Part shown: positions 19,252 through 27,099 of the stretch, piece by piece | Position numbering within the stretch: the stretch's first letter is position 1 | Layout: every line of letters starts with the position of its first letter | From: CALLPQ01 sp964392325 | GTDB taxonomy: Bacteria > Pseudomonadota > Alphaproteobacteria > Caulobacterales > Parvularculaceae | Direction: 5' to 3' | DNA length: 64,000 nucleotides | NCBI GenBank assembly: GCA_964392325.1 | Contig: CAYMPJ010000010.1 | Location: 55,044-119,043, forward strand | Notes under the pieces: model-generated | Told to the model about the DNA's origin: nothing | The model's input: only the letters and a program-made list of their open reading frames with translations | The model's database searches: none | Made by a program: the position numbers and the translations under genes

Positions 19252-19739
19252 TAGATTGACGCGCCTTTATTTTTCGAAATACCAGTCAAAAAAAGCTCGG
19301 TGCTAAAGAGTGATATTAATACGCCAGATATTGGCACGACGAGATAAACCATCCCGCGCGTAAAGGGGAGCGTTGGTACATTATGCGCCCAGGTTTCAGC
19401 AACAAGCTGAATTCCGTATACACCCATAATCACCCCGCAAAAAAAAGTGACCCCGTGGCGTATAAGCGCCATTATACTCTTTGTACGGCCAGATAGTTTT
19501 TCTTCCAGTGCTACTATTCTAATATGAAAATTCTGATGAATGCCTGCTGCTGCGGCCAGGCAAACATACCAAATCATTAAAGCCAAAGCAGCTTGCTCGG
19601 ACCAGTCCGGGCTTTTATTTAAAATATATCGCCCATAAACCTGCCACCCTATAATTATCGTCATCAATATAAGACCTATAGCTGCAACCGCGATCAATCC
19701 TCGCGCAAAGGCAGCATTTAGTTTTGACAAATTGCTCAA
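19251..19739 (-). CDS. dctQ: TRAP transporter small membrane subunit (DctQ)
   Basis: A 162-residue four-helix protein of the DctQ family, with the family stretch SPDWSEQAALALMIWYVCLAAAAG given here only in part (WSEQAALALMIW) at about residues 40-55. I take the TTG at 19739 as start because GAGGG stands seven to eight bases before it. The gene is divergent from the lacI-type regulator, and a perfect GACACCGGTGTC site lies between them. Confidence 0.9.
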   Translation of the reverse strand: MSNLSKLNAAFARGLIAVAAIGLILMTIIIGWQVYGRYILNKSPDWSEQAALALMIWYVCLAAAAGIHQNFHIRIVALEEKLSGRTKSIMALIRHGVTFFCGVIMGVYGIQLVAETWAHNVPTLPFTRGMVYLVVPISGVLISLFSTELFLTGISKNKGASI

Positions 19740-19850
19740 ACTTCAACCCTCTTTCTCTCGCCGGCTTGAAAATTTCTTACCAATTTTGCTTCCCGATACA
19801 CCAAGAAAATACGGGATTTATCTTGCCTTAAAGTGTAACTCTTCTATATA

Positions 19851-19864
19851 TGACACCGGTGTCT
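19851..19864. promoter_or_regulatory. Candidate LacI-family operator in the dctQ/regulator intergenic region
   Basis: TGACACCGGTGTCT contains the perfect 12-base palindrome GACACCGGTGTC (19852-19863). It sits in the 210-base gap between the divergent dctQM operon and the LacI-family regulator, so one site could control both. Confidence 0.78.
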
Positions 19865-19949
19865 AAAATAGGCAACCATGAATACCAAACCTTTGTGTGA
19901 GATGTATTCTGAAGCAACTGCGTCGTCCCTGAGGATTTTAAGGCCTTAA

Positions 19950-21098
19950 ATGAAAAAATCAAAACCCTCCTCAAACAACGCAGAAGCCTCAAAGGAAGCG
20001 GTAGAAAAATGGCTCGATGAGGTTGGCACTAAACGCCGCCCAACCATCAATGATGTAGCCACCCTAGCCGGTGTTTCAAAAAAAACTGTCTCGCGCGTCA
20101 TCAATAAATCCTCGCAAGTTAGCGAAGAGACCCGCGCCGGTGTTAAATCAATTATTAAAAAACTAAACTTCGAACCAGATATGCAAGCGCGCGGATTGGC
20201 ATTTCGCCATTCATTCCTTGTGGGAATGATATATGATAATCCTAATCCACAATATGTTGTAAATTTTCAAGAAGGTGTTTTAGAAGGGTTACGCGGGACG
20301 GATTATGAATTAGCCGTCCATCATTGCGACCGCGCCGCGCCAAGCTTTATCGAACAAATAAAACGTTTTGTGGAACGCCAACGCTTGTTTGGTGTTATTT
20401 TAACCCCGTCTGTATCCGAAGATGACCGACTTGCATCATGGTTGCACGAAGCTGGCCGTCCATTTATTCGTGTTGCAAGCCTTCAACTTGATAAACCAGA
20501 ACATATGCTGGTTTCAAATGATCGATTGGGGGGGATTGAGGCGGGGCGTCATTTGGCTCAACTTGGCCATGAAAATATTGCTTTTATTTCTGGCCGAGAA
20601 GGGTTTCGCTCCTCACTAGAGCGTCAATCTGGCCTTATGGAGGCTTTAAAAGAGTTTGATCTGACCCTCAAACAACATCTGATCTTTGAGGGTGCCTATA
20701 CTCTAGAATCCGGCTTTTCTGCAGCCGAGCGTATGCTCTCGCTGCGAGACCTCCCAACAGCAGTATTTGTTGCCAATGACCAGATGGCCGTTGGCGTTTT
20801 GCAAGCGATACGCGCACGCGGCTTATCCGTGCCTGAAGATATATCCGTAGTTGGATATGACGATTTCAATGTTGCTCAAGCGACAACGCCGCGCCTGACC
20901 ACGATCCATTCCCCAACGCGGGAGATGGGCAAACTCGCCGTTACAAAACTTCTTCACGATAGCAATGATAAAACAGAAATTCTATCTGAAACTGTACCTT
21001 GGCTCGTTGTTCGTGACTCCACATCAACGCCCAAATCGCACCGCGCAACGACAATCATACCCTCAACGACGCAAACTGATCAGAAAACGAAACCTTAA
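19950..21098 (+). CDS. LacI-family transcriptional regulator of the uronate locus
   Basis: A 382-residue repressor. The helix-turn-helix with hinge helix is at about residues 30-85 (TINDVATLAGVSKKTVSRVI, then NFEPDMQARGLA), preceded by an unusual 28-residue polar extension. The periplasmic-binding-protein-like domain follows (SFLVGMIYDNPNP, HENIAFISGREG, TAVFVANDQMAVGVLQAI, VVGYDDFNVAQ). The three TGACACCGGT sites in this locus are its likely targets, including one in its own promoter region. The inducer is probably a kdu-pathway intermediate, by inference from the neighbours. Confidence 0.9.
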   Translation: MKKSKPSSNNAEASKEAVEKWLDEVGTKRRPTINDVATLAGVSKKTVSRVINKSSQVSEETRAGVKSIIKKLNFEPDMQARGLAFRHSFLVGMIYDNPNPQYVVNFQEGVLEGLRGTDYELAVHHCDRAAPSFIEQIKRFVERQRLFGVILTPSVSEDDRLASWLHEAGRPFIRVASLQLDKPEHMLVSNDRLGGIEAGRHLAQLGHENIAFISGREGFRSSLERQSGLMEALKEFDLTLKQHLIFEGAYTLESGFSAAERMLSLRDLPTAVFVANDQMAVGVLQAIRARGLSVPEDISVVGYDDFNVAQATTPRLTTIHSPTREMGKLAVTKLLHDSNDKTEILSETVPWLVVRDSTSTPKSHRATTIIPSTTQTDQKTKP

Positions 21099-21164
21099 AA
21101 CAACACATTAAAACCACACAAGAAGTATAAATAGTATAGCATTTTTCTTTCTTGAAATAAGTTT

Positions 21165-21178
21165 TGACACCGGTTACC
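21165..21178. promoter_or_regulatory. Candidate LacI-family operator upstream of kduI
   Basis: TGACACCGGTTACC, about 34 bases before the chosen kduI start at 21212. The left half is identical to the sites at 16147 and 19851; the right half departs more from symmetry, so it may be weaker. Confidence 0.65.
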
Positions 21179-21211
21179 TATATCTACCATTTTAACAAGG
21201 GGCTTCCTCAA

Positions 21212-22060
21212 ATGTACGAAAAAACCTTCCAGGCCACTCATCCCGATATGATGCAAAACGCAACCAATCAAGACCTGATTAATCGCTATCTTGCGCAAGG
21301 AATTTTTCAAGCTGACAATGTGAAATTATTCTATTCCCACAATGAACGCCTTGTTATTGGCGGCGCAGCACCGGTCAAAAAAAGCCTTACCCTCGCCCCC
21401 CACAGCGAACCGGAATCAGCCGCTGTCCAACCCTATCTATCGCGACGGGAGATGGGCGTGTTTAATGTCAGCGAGAACAATGGTCATGTTACCGTCGATG
21501 GTGAGCGCGTTGAACTCGCTCCAAAAGAAGCCTTATATATCCCCATGGGTTCAAAAGATGTATCCTTTGCCTCAGATAATCCGGATAACCCTGCACAATT
21601 TTATCTTGTCAGCGCAGCGGCAAACCGGGCACTTGATTTAAAAAAAGTAACCGTAAAAGAAGCCAAACCCCTTGAGCGCGGCTCAATGGAAGAATCTAAT
21701 CAGCGCACGATCTATCAATATATTATACCCGGAATTTGCGAATCCAATTCACTTCTGGTTGGCATGACCGAACTACAACCGGGGAGTGTGTGGAATACAA
21801 TGCCCCCGCATTTGCATGATCGTCGTTCGGAAATTTATTTTTATTACGGGCTTGAGGAAGATCAACGCATATTTCATTTTATGGGAGAGCCCGACTCGAT
21901 GCGCCATTTAGTTATGCGCAATGCCGAGGCAGTCATCTCCCCGCCATGGTCAATCCATATGGGTGCTGGTACATCAAATTATAAATTTATATGGGCAATG
22001 GCTGGTGAAAACCTCGATTACACCGATCTAAATGTCCTGGACATCTGTCAGCTTGTTTAA
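21212..22060 (+). CDS. kduI: 5-dehydro-4-deoxy-D-glucuronate isomerase
   Basis: A 282-residue cupin isomerase that converts 5-keto-4-deoxyuronate to 2,5-diketo-3-deoxygluconate after lyase and hydrolase action on pectin-like polymers. Zinc ligands match the family: the two histidines and glutamate of PPHLHDRRSEIYFYYG and the histidine of SPPWSIHMGAG. YSHNERLVIGGAAPV and NTMPPHLHDRR are typical. I chose the ATG 21212, which has an AAGGGG site before it and gives the normal family length; the longer frame from TTG 21164 would run through the operator. KduD follows 23 bases downstream. Confidence 0.95.
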   Translation: MYEKTFQATHPDMMQNATNQDLINRYLAQGIFQADNVKLFYSHNERLVIGGAAPVKKSLTLAPHSEPESAAVQPYLSRREMGVFNVSENNGHVTVDGERVELAPKEALYIPMGSKDVSFASDNPDNPAQFYLVSAAANRALDLKKVTVKEAKPLERGSMEESNQRTIYQYIIPGICESNSLLVGMTELQPGSVWNTMPPHLHDRRSEIYFYYGLEEDQRIFHFMGEPDSMRHLVMRNAEAVISPPWSIHMGAGTSNYKFIWAMAGENLDYTDLNVLDICQLV

Positions 22061-22083
22061 AATTTATTTTCAGGAGTAAGGCA

Positions 22084-22833
22084 ATGTTTTCGCTAAACGG
22101 AAAAATCGCCATTGTTACAGGGGCCAACACTGGTCTCGGACAGGGTATGGCGCTCGCGCTTGCCCAAGCTGGAGCCGATATCCTCGCATTGGGGCGAACA
22201 CCTGCAACCCAAACACAAGACGAGATCAATAAAATTGGGCGGGCATGTCATCTGTTACCGCTCGATTTATCTGATCGCCAAGCCGTTCAAGAAATTATCC
22301 CAAAAATTTACGATACCGTGCCTCATATTGATATTCTCGTTAACAATGCCGGTATTATTAAAAGAAATGATGCTCTGGATTTTACCGGGGATGATTGGGA
22401 CACCGTCTTGGATGTCAATTTAAGGGCCACATTCTTTCTCGCGCAAGGGATTGCGAAAAAAATGGTGGAAGCAAAACGGCCTGGTAAAATTATTAATGTT
22501 GCATCCATGCTTTCTTATCAAGGCGGTATTCGGGTTGCTTCGTATACGGCTTCAAAAAGCGGCGTTATGGGTTTAACCCGCTTGCTTGCTAATGAATGGG
22601 CGCCAAAAGGCATCAATGTAAATGCTATTGCGCCGGGCTATTTTGCAACCAATAATACAGCCGCCCTACAAGCTGACGAAAAACGGAACTCGGAAATTTT
22701 AGGCCGTATTCCAGCCGGACATTGGGGACGTCCGGAAGATTTAGGCGGCGCAGCTGTGTTCCTCGCATCACAAGCGTCTGACTATGTTCACGGTATCACA
22801 CTCCCCGTGGATGGCGGTTGGCTATCGCGATAA
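22084..22833 (+). CDS. kduD: 2-dehydro-3-deoxy-D-gluconate 5-dehydrogenase
   Basis: A 249-residue SDR that reduces 2,5-diketo-3-deoxygluconate to KDG. The cofactor motif is TGANTGLGQG, the NNAG motif is present (LVNNAGIIKRND), and the active site is SYTASKSGV, with the C-terminal LPVDGGWLSR typical of KduD. An AGGAGT ribosome-binding site precedes the ATG. Its place directly after kduI makes this call stronger than for other SDRs in the window. Confidence 0.92.
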   Translation: MFSLNGKIAIVTGANTGLGQGMALALAQAGADILALGRTPATQTQDEINKIGRACHLLPLDLSDRQAVQEIIPKIYDTVPHIDILVNNAGIIKRNDALDFTGDDWDTVLDVNLRATFFLAQGIAKKMVEAKRPGKIINVASMLSYQGGIRVASYTASKSGVMGLTRLLANEWAPKGINVNAIAPGYFATNNTAALQADEKRNSEILGRIPAGHWGRPEDLGGAAVFLASQASDYVHGITLPVDGGWLSR

Positions 22834-22877
22834 TTCCGGGCATCTCAATTTAAAATTTCAATAAAGGGTTATCGTCT

Positions 22878-23867
22878 ATGACTAAGTTGCAATTAACCCG
22901 GCGCACATTATGTCTTGGCGCATTGGGGCTATCTGCTTGTGATACAAGGAATGTACGCACCCTTCGTTCCGCCGATACCCACCCTACCGGTTACCCTACG
23001 GTAGAAGCTGTACGTTCATTTGGCAAAGGAATCGCCAAGGAAAGCAATAATCGCTTGAAGCTTGATCTCTATGCAGGTGGCCAATTGGGCGGCGAGCGCG
23101 ACACATTGGAAATCGCAATCTTTGGCGGCATTGATTTCAATCGCGTCAACCTTGCTCCCCTTAATACATTCGCGCCAGAAACAATAGTTCCAAGTTTACC
23201 GTTTATTTTCAAATCGGTTGCCCATATGCGCGCTGCTATGGATGGTGCGCCCGGTGAGCGCATTCTAGCAAGCCTGGAAAGACGAGGCCTGATCGGGCTT
23301 TGCTTTTACGATAGCGGCGCACGAAGTTTTTACACGCGAGACCGAATTATACGAACACCGGAAGATCTAAACGGTTTGAAAATTCGTGTACAGAATTCCG
23401 ATATTTATGTCTCCATGGTTGAAGCATTAGGGGGCGATGCAACCCCGATGGCTTTCGGCGAGGTTTATCAAGGATTAGTGCAAGGGGTCGTCGATGGCGC
23501 GGAAAATAACTGGCCCTCCTACGACAATACACGCCACGCCGAAGCTGCGCCGTTCTATTCTCTCACCCGTCACGTGATGGCACCTGAGGTATTTGTCATG
23601 TCTGCCCGCCGCTGGAAAACCCTTAATGCCAATGATCAAAACCTCATTAAACAGGAGGCGCGCAATAGCGTCACCGTAATGCGCAACTTGTGGGATGCCC
23701 GTGTGGAAGCATCCAAAAAAATACTTATTGAAAGAGGGGTAGAAGTTTTTGAACCAGACCTCACGCCATTTCAAAATGCGGTAAAACCGGTTTGGGAAAA
23801 ATATCTCAAAACGCCTGAATTAAAAAGCCTGGCCGATGATATTTTGAAAATTGGCGAAAGGTTTTGA
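22878..23867 (+). CDS. dctP: TRAP transporter solute-binding protein (DctP family)
   Basis: A 329-residue extracytoplasmic solute receptor. The N-terminus (TRRTLCLGALGLSAC) looks like a lipoprotein signal with a twin-arginine flavour, cysteine at about residue 20. Family stretches include YAGGQLGGERD, LNGLKIRVQNSDIYVSM, FGEVYQGLVQGVVDGAENNW and TRHVMAPEVFVMS. The conserved arginine of the RVQ motif normally binds a substrate carboxylate, which fits a uronate. Its membrane partners dctQM are encoded divergently at 17965-19739. Confidence 0.93.
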   Translation: MTKLQLTRRTLCLGALGLSACDTRNVRTLRSADTHPTGYPTVEAVRSFGKGIAKESNNRLKLDLYAGGQLGGERDTLEIAIFGGIDFNRVNLAPLNTFAPETIVPSLPFIFKSVAHMRAAMDGAPGERILASLERRGLIGLCFYDSGARSFYTRDRIIRTPEDLNGLKIRVQNSDIYVSMVEALGGDATPMAFGEVYQGLVQGVVDGAENNWPSYDNTRHAEAAPFYSLTRHVMAPEVFVMSARRWKTLNANDQNLIKQEARNSVTVMRNLWDARVEASKKILIERGVEVFEPDLTPFQNAVKPVWEKYLKTPELKSLADDILKIGERF

Positions 23868-23963
23868 AGCCCATATCTTTTGATAAAATAAAAATAATGC
23901 TCGATAGCGTCCTTCAAGGCTCCATTCGATCATGGTAATTTGCAACCCACATTCAGGTTTAGA

Positions 23964-24593
23964 TTAGCGAACGGTTGAAATGTATTTTAACGCGTCATCT
24001 TGCGAAATCACTTCAGCATATTTGGCTTGCATATCAAAAAGGTTTGCTTCATGGGGGCGCTCGTCACGATCGCCGACTGCATCTCTAATCACTAGCGGAA
24101 TAAACCCGTGCTGGACCGCATCAACCGTTGTTGCCCGCACGCAGCCGGAAGTAGAAACGCCAGTGATAAGAAGTGTATCGACACCAGCCGCCGTGAGCGT
24201 AGAGGCAAGCGAGGTTCCAAAAAATGCAGATGCATATTGCTTGGTAACGGTTATTTCATTGTCTTTAGGCGCAACATTTTCCGGAAATGCGCCCAATGGG
24301 GAGCCTTTTTCAAAACATTTCAACGCACCAACTTTTTTAAAAAAAATTCCGCCATCCCCTCCCCCCGGAGTAAATTCTACATTTGTGAAGATGATCGGAA
24401 AGTTAGCAGTACGTGCAGATTCCAGAATTTTCTGCGTACTTTTCAGGGCGCTTTCAACCCCCGCATAGAGCGGGCTATCGGGGTTTAAATAAGCATCAAC
24501 AAAATCAATAATAATAAGCGCAGGGTTTTTTCCGGGGATCAAAGAATTACCAAACCCCGCCGCAGCATAATCTTTATAAAGATTTTTTGACAT
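23964..24593 (-). CDS. Isochorismatase-family cysteine hydrolase (N-carbamoylsarcosine amidase-like)
   Basis: A 209-residue enzyme with the complete Asp-Lys-Cys triad of the family: D in LIIIDFVDAY, K in VTKQYASAF and C in VSTSGCVRATTVDA. The TSGCVRATTVDA and DAVGDRDERPHEANLFDM pattern is closest to N-carbamoylsarcosine/ureidoacrylate-type amidohydrolases, so it probably cuts a carbamoyl or amide bond. It lies downstream of an SDR, a HapK-like gene, a CoA-transferase and hyuBA on the same strand. A homologue is at 61224. Substrate inferred only by context. Confidence 0.87.
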   Translation of the reverse strand: MSKNLYKDYAAAGFGNSLIPGKNPALIIIDFVDAYLNPDSPLYAGVESALKSTQKILESARTANFPIIFTNVEFTPGGGDGGIFFKKVGALKCFEKGSPLGAFPENVAPKDNEITVTKQYASAFFGTSLASTLTAAGVDTLLITGVSTSGCVRATTVDAVQHGFIPLVIRDAVGDRDERPHEANLFDMQAKYAEVISQDDALKYISTVR

Positions 24594-24608
24594 TTCTAGG
24601 TTCCAGTT

Positions 24609-25448
24609 TTAATGGGGCTCTTCACCACCGGATACATTCATGCTTTCGCCGGTAATATATTTCGCTTCATCTGAACATAAAAATGCGACAGCATTAGCTG
24701 TGTCTTCTGGCAAACCGGGACGACCCAACGGAATACGTTTGCGCATATTGTCCATATATTCCTCTTTAGAGGCAGCACCGGCAGCTTTCCATGAATATTC
24801 ATTTTGCCATGCGCCAAGCCCGGTCGTAACATGATTTGGGCACACATTATTAACAGTAATAGCATGAGGACCAAGCTCTATGGACGCCGATCGGGCTAAC
24901 CCGACTAAGCCGTGCTTTGATGAGGTATAGGCTTGCGCATGGGCAAAGCCTGATTTTGCTGCTTGGCTGGCAATATTGATAATGCGCCCGCCTTTACCTT
25001 GCTCAACCATCTGTGCGGCGGCGGCCTGCAGGCCAAAAAACGCGCCCGTGAGATTGACATCTATGACAGCACGCCAATCTTTTTCGCTTACGTCCAAAAG
25101 CGGCATAAACAAATATCCGATACCGGCATTGTTTACCCAAATATCGAGACTTCCCAATTTATCATGGGCGTATTGCGCAAGTTCTTTCATATCTTGCTTT
25201 GATCGCACATCAGCCGAAAAAGTTTCACACTTAACTCCCAATGCCTCAATATTTTTGGCAATGGCTTTCATCTCGTCAATCTCGCCAATATGTTCAGCGG
25301 GTGTGCTTTCATCCCGGCTGGTGCCCAAATCTGCGATGACAATATTAGCCCCTTCCCGCGCAAGCTTTAGCGCGATAGCTTCGCCAAGTCCCTTGCGACG
25401 CCCTGAGCCGGTGATCACAGCCGTTTTTCCAGATAGACGCGCCATCAC
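24609..25448 (-). CDS. Short-chain dehydrogenase/reductase
   Basis: A 279-residue SDR with the cofactor motif ITGSGRRKGLGEAIA (with a longer loop than classical FabG types), NNAG (IWVNNAGIGYLF), active-site AYTSSKHGLV and C-terminal ITGESMNVSGGEEPH. The loop and length resemble SDRs with mycofactocin-like or sugar/terpenoid alcohol substrates, but I cannot choose. It starts at the stop of the HapK-like gene (25449) and stands 15 bases before the isochorismatase-family gene, so it is part of the operon. Confidence 0.85.
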   Translation of the reverse strand: MMARLSGKTAVITGSGRRKGLGEAIALKLAREGANIVIADLGTSRDESTPAEHIGEIDEMKAIAKNIEALGVKCETFSADVRSKQDMKELAQYAHDKLGSLDIWVNNAGIGYLFMPLLDVSEKDWRAVIDVNLTGAFFGLQAAAAQMVEQGKGGRIINIASQAAKSGFAHAQAYTSSKHGLVGLARSASIELGPHAITVNNVCPNHVTTGLGAWQNEYSWKAAGAASKEEYMDNMRKRIPLGRPGLPEDTANAVAFLCSDEAKYITGESMNVSGGEEPH

Positions 25449-25760
25449 TTAAAGCCTTTCAGATAATAAGAAAATTACATCGTCAGTGAATTTTTGAAAC
25501 TCGCCCGCTACTTTTTTCATTGTATCGGTGCTGATATCAGACATGAACTGATCCATATCATTAACATCGATAATTTCAAAATATTGATAGGGTGGCCGGG
25601 CATCAGAGCCAAACACCTCCCCAATCGAATAGGCTGAAAATTGATCAACGGACTTTAATCCGTTAACCGTTGGCAAATCGACAGACCGCGCCCAGGCAAC
25701 GTAATCATTGACTGATACATCATCTTTCAAATTGAATAGCGCCAGTAAAGTTTTGGCCAT
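25449..25760 (-). CDS. Small HapK/REDY-like dimeric alpha-beta barrel protein
   Basis: About 103 residues with the look of the REDY-like/HapK proteins, ferredoxin-like alpha-beta barrels first named in prodiginine gene clusters (TLLALFNLKDDVSVNDYVAWARS at the start, YQYFEIIDVNDMDQFMSD in the middle). ATG 25760 is preferred over GTG 25766 because AAAGG is seven bases upstream. It lies between the CoA-transferase and the SDR. A role in aldol/condensation-type or lyase chemistry is possible but unproven. Confidence 0.65.
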   Translation of the reverse strand: MAKTLLALFNLKDDVSVNDYVAWARSVDLPTVNGLKSVDQFSAYSIGEVFGSDARPPYQYFEIIDVNDMDQFMSDISTDTMKKVAGEFQKFTDDVIFLLSERL

Positions 25761-25809
25761 GTTCACACCTTTTTGTCTTATGGTAAAAAAAGTTTTAAAA
25801 ATATCCCAA

Positions 25810-25866
25810 CGGGGTTTACAACCCGATTAAGCGATCCGCAGGCACGCCCCCTTATAAAGGGGTGCC
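25810..25866 (-). promoter_or_regulatory. Two hairpins between CoA-transferase and HapK-like gene
   Basis: Within the 106-base gap there are two inverted repeats: CGGGGTT-tac-AACCCG-like at 25810-25825 and GGCACGCCCC/GGGGTGCC at 25841-25866 (8 paired bases with a 2-base bulge, loop CTTATAAA). Neither has a clear U-tract on the minus strand. They may attenuate or protect the transcript between hyuA-hyuB-CoA-transferase and the downstream three genes. Confidence 0.4.
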
Positions 25867-27075
25867 CTAAATAATTTTTTTATCTTTTAATTGGGCGATT
25901 TCATCAGCCGACATATCCAAAAGTCCGCGATACACATCCCCATTATGTTGCCCAAGCTTTGCGCCCGGCCATTTTACACCGCCAGGCGTTCCAGACAGTT
26001 TTGGAACGACATTCTGCATTTTCAAATCTCCCCATTCTTCGTGGGGTACATCAATAATAGCTTCTCGCGCTTGATAATGAGCATCTTCTAGCATTTCAGG
26101 CGCACGATAAACCTTACCGCAGGGCACGCCATGCTCCTCCATTAACGCATCCATCTGTTCGAGAGTAAAATTACTTGTCCAACCGTCAATAAGCTCATCA
26201 AGTTCAACCTGATTTGCCCCGCGTGCCGTATGATCGAAAAACCGTTTATCTTCGGCAAGAGCGGGTTGCTCCATGGCATTGCAAAGCCTTTGAAATACAG
26301 AATCCTGATTGGCTGCGATTAATATATCGCCGTCCTTACATTTATAAATATTTGACGGGGCAACATTGGGCAATATGGAACCAGAGCGTTCCCGAATATA
26401 TCCTGATACGGTATATTCGGGAATAGTTGCTTCCATTGTCGCAAGAACAGCTTCATAAAGAGCGCAATCAACCACCTGTCCCTCACCAGTGCGGTGACGG
26501 TTTTGCAAAGCTGCGAGCGCGCCAATAGTAGCATATAACGCTGTTATCGTATCCCCAAGAGACAAGCCGGTGCGAGAGGGTCGCCTATCAGGAAATCCGG
26601 ATAGATAGCGCATACCGCCCATCGCCTCGCCAATGGCCGCATAACCGGCGCGCTGGGCATAAGGGCCCGTCTGGCCATAACCGGAGACACGTACAAGGAT
26701 TATTTTTTTATTCACTGCTTTTAAATCTTCATACCCCAAACCCCATTTTTCCAAAGTTCCGGGGCGAAAATTCTCCACAACAATATCGGCTTGCTCCACA
26801 AGCTTCTTGATAATGTCTTGGCCTTCTTTTTCTCGCAAATTCACGGTTATACACCGTTTATTACGTGCACAAATTGTCCACCAAAGAGGATATTTTCCCC
26901 GTCCCCAAACCCGCATCGGGTCACCCTTTTCCGGTGGTTCCACTTTGATCACATCAGCACCAAAATCGGCAAACACCTGACCAGAATATGGCCCCGCAAT
27001 CATATGACCCAATTCAATAACGCGAACCCCTTCCAAGGGTCCGGTTTTCGTTTCTGATTTTTGATCGGCTGCCAT
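25867..27075 (-). CDS. Class III (CaiB/BaiF) CoA-transferase
   Basis: A 402-residue CoA-transferase of the formyl-CoA transferase family, which moves CoA between carboxylates. Family stretches: RVIELGHMIAGPYSGQVFADFGADVIK given in part (VIELGHMIAGPY), NKRCITVNLREKEG, ENFRPGTLEKWG and the catalytic aspartate in GLSLGDTITALYA. I prefer ATG 27075, which has AGGAAAG eight bases before it, over ATG 27099, which abuts the hyuB stop. It lies in the operon hyuA-hyuB-CoA-transferase. Substrate unknown; the upstream HMG-CoA-lyase-like gene suggests a hydroxy-acid. Confidence 0.9.
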   Translation of the reverse strand: MAADQKSETKTGPLEGVRVIELGHMIAGPYSGQVFADFGADVIKVEPPEKGDPMRVWGRGKYPLWWTICARNKRCITVNLREKEGQDIIKKLVEQADIVVENFRPGTLEKWGLGYEDLKAVNKKIILVRVSGYGQTGPYAQRAGYAAIGEAMGGMRYLSGFPDRRPSRTGLSLGDTITALYATIGALAALQNRHRTGEGQVVDCALYEAVLATMEATIPEYTVSGYIRERSGSILPNVAPSNIYKCKDGDILIAANQDSVFQRLCNAMEQPALAEDKRFFDHTARGANQVELDELIDGWTSNFTLEQMDALMEEHGVPCGKVYRAPEMLEDAHYQAREAIIDVPHEEWGDLKMQNVVPKLSGTPGGVKWPGAKLGQHNGDVYRGLLDMSADEIAQLKDKKII

Positions 27076-27099
27076 TTTATTTTCTTTCCTGTTCGTCAT

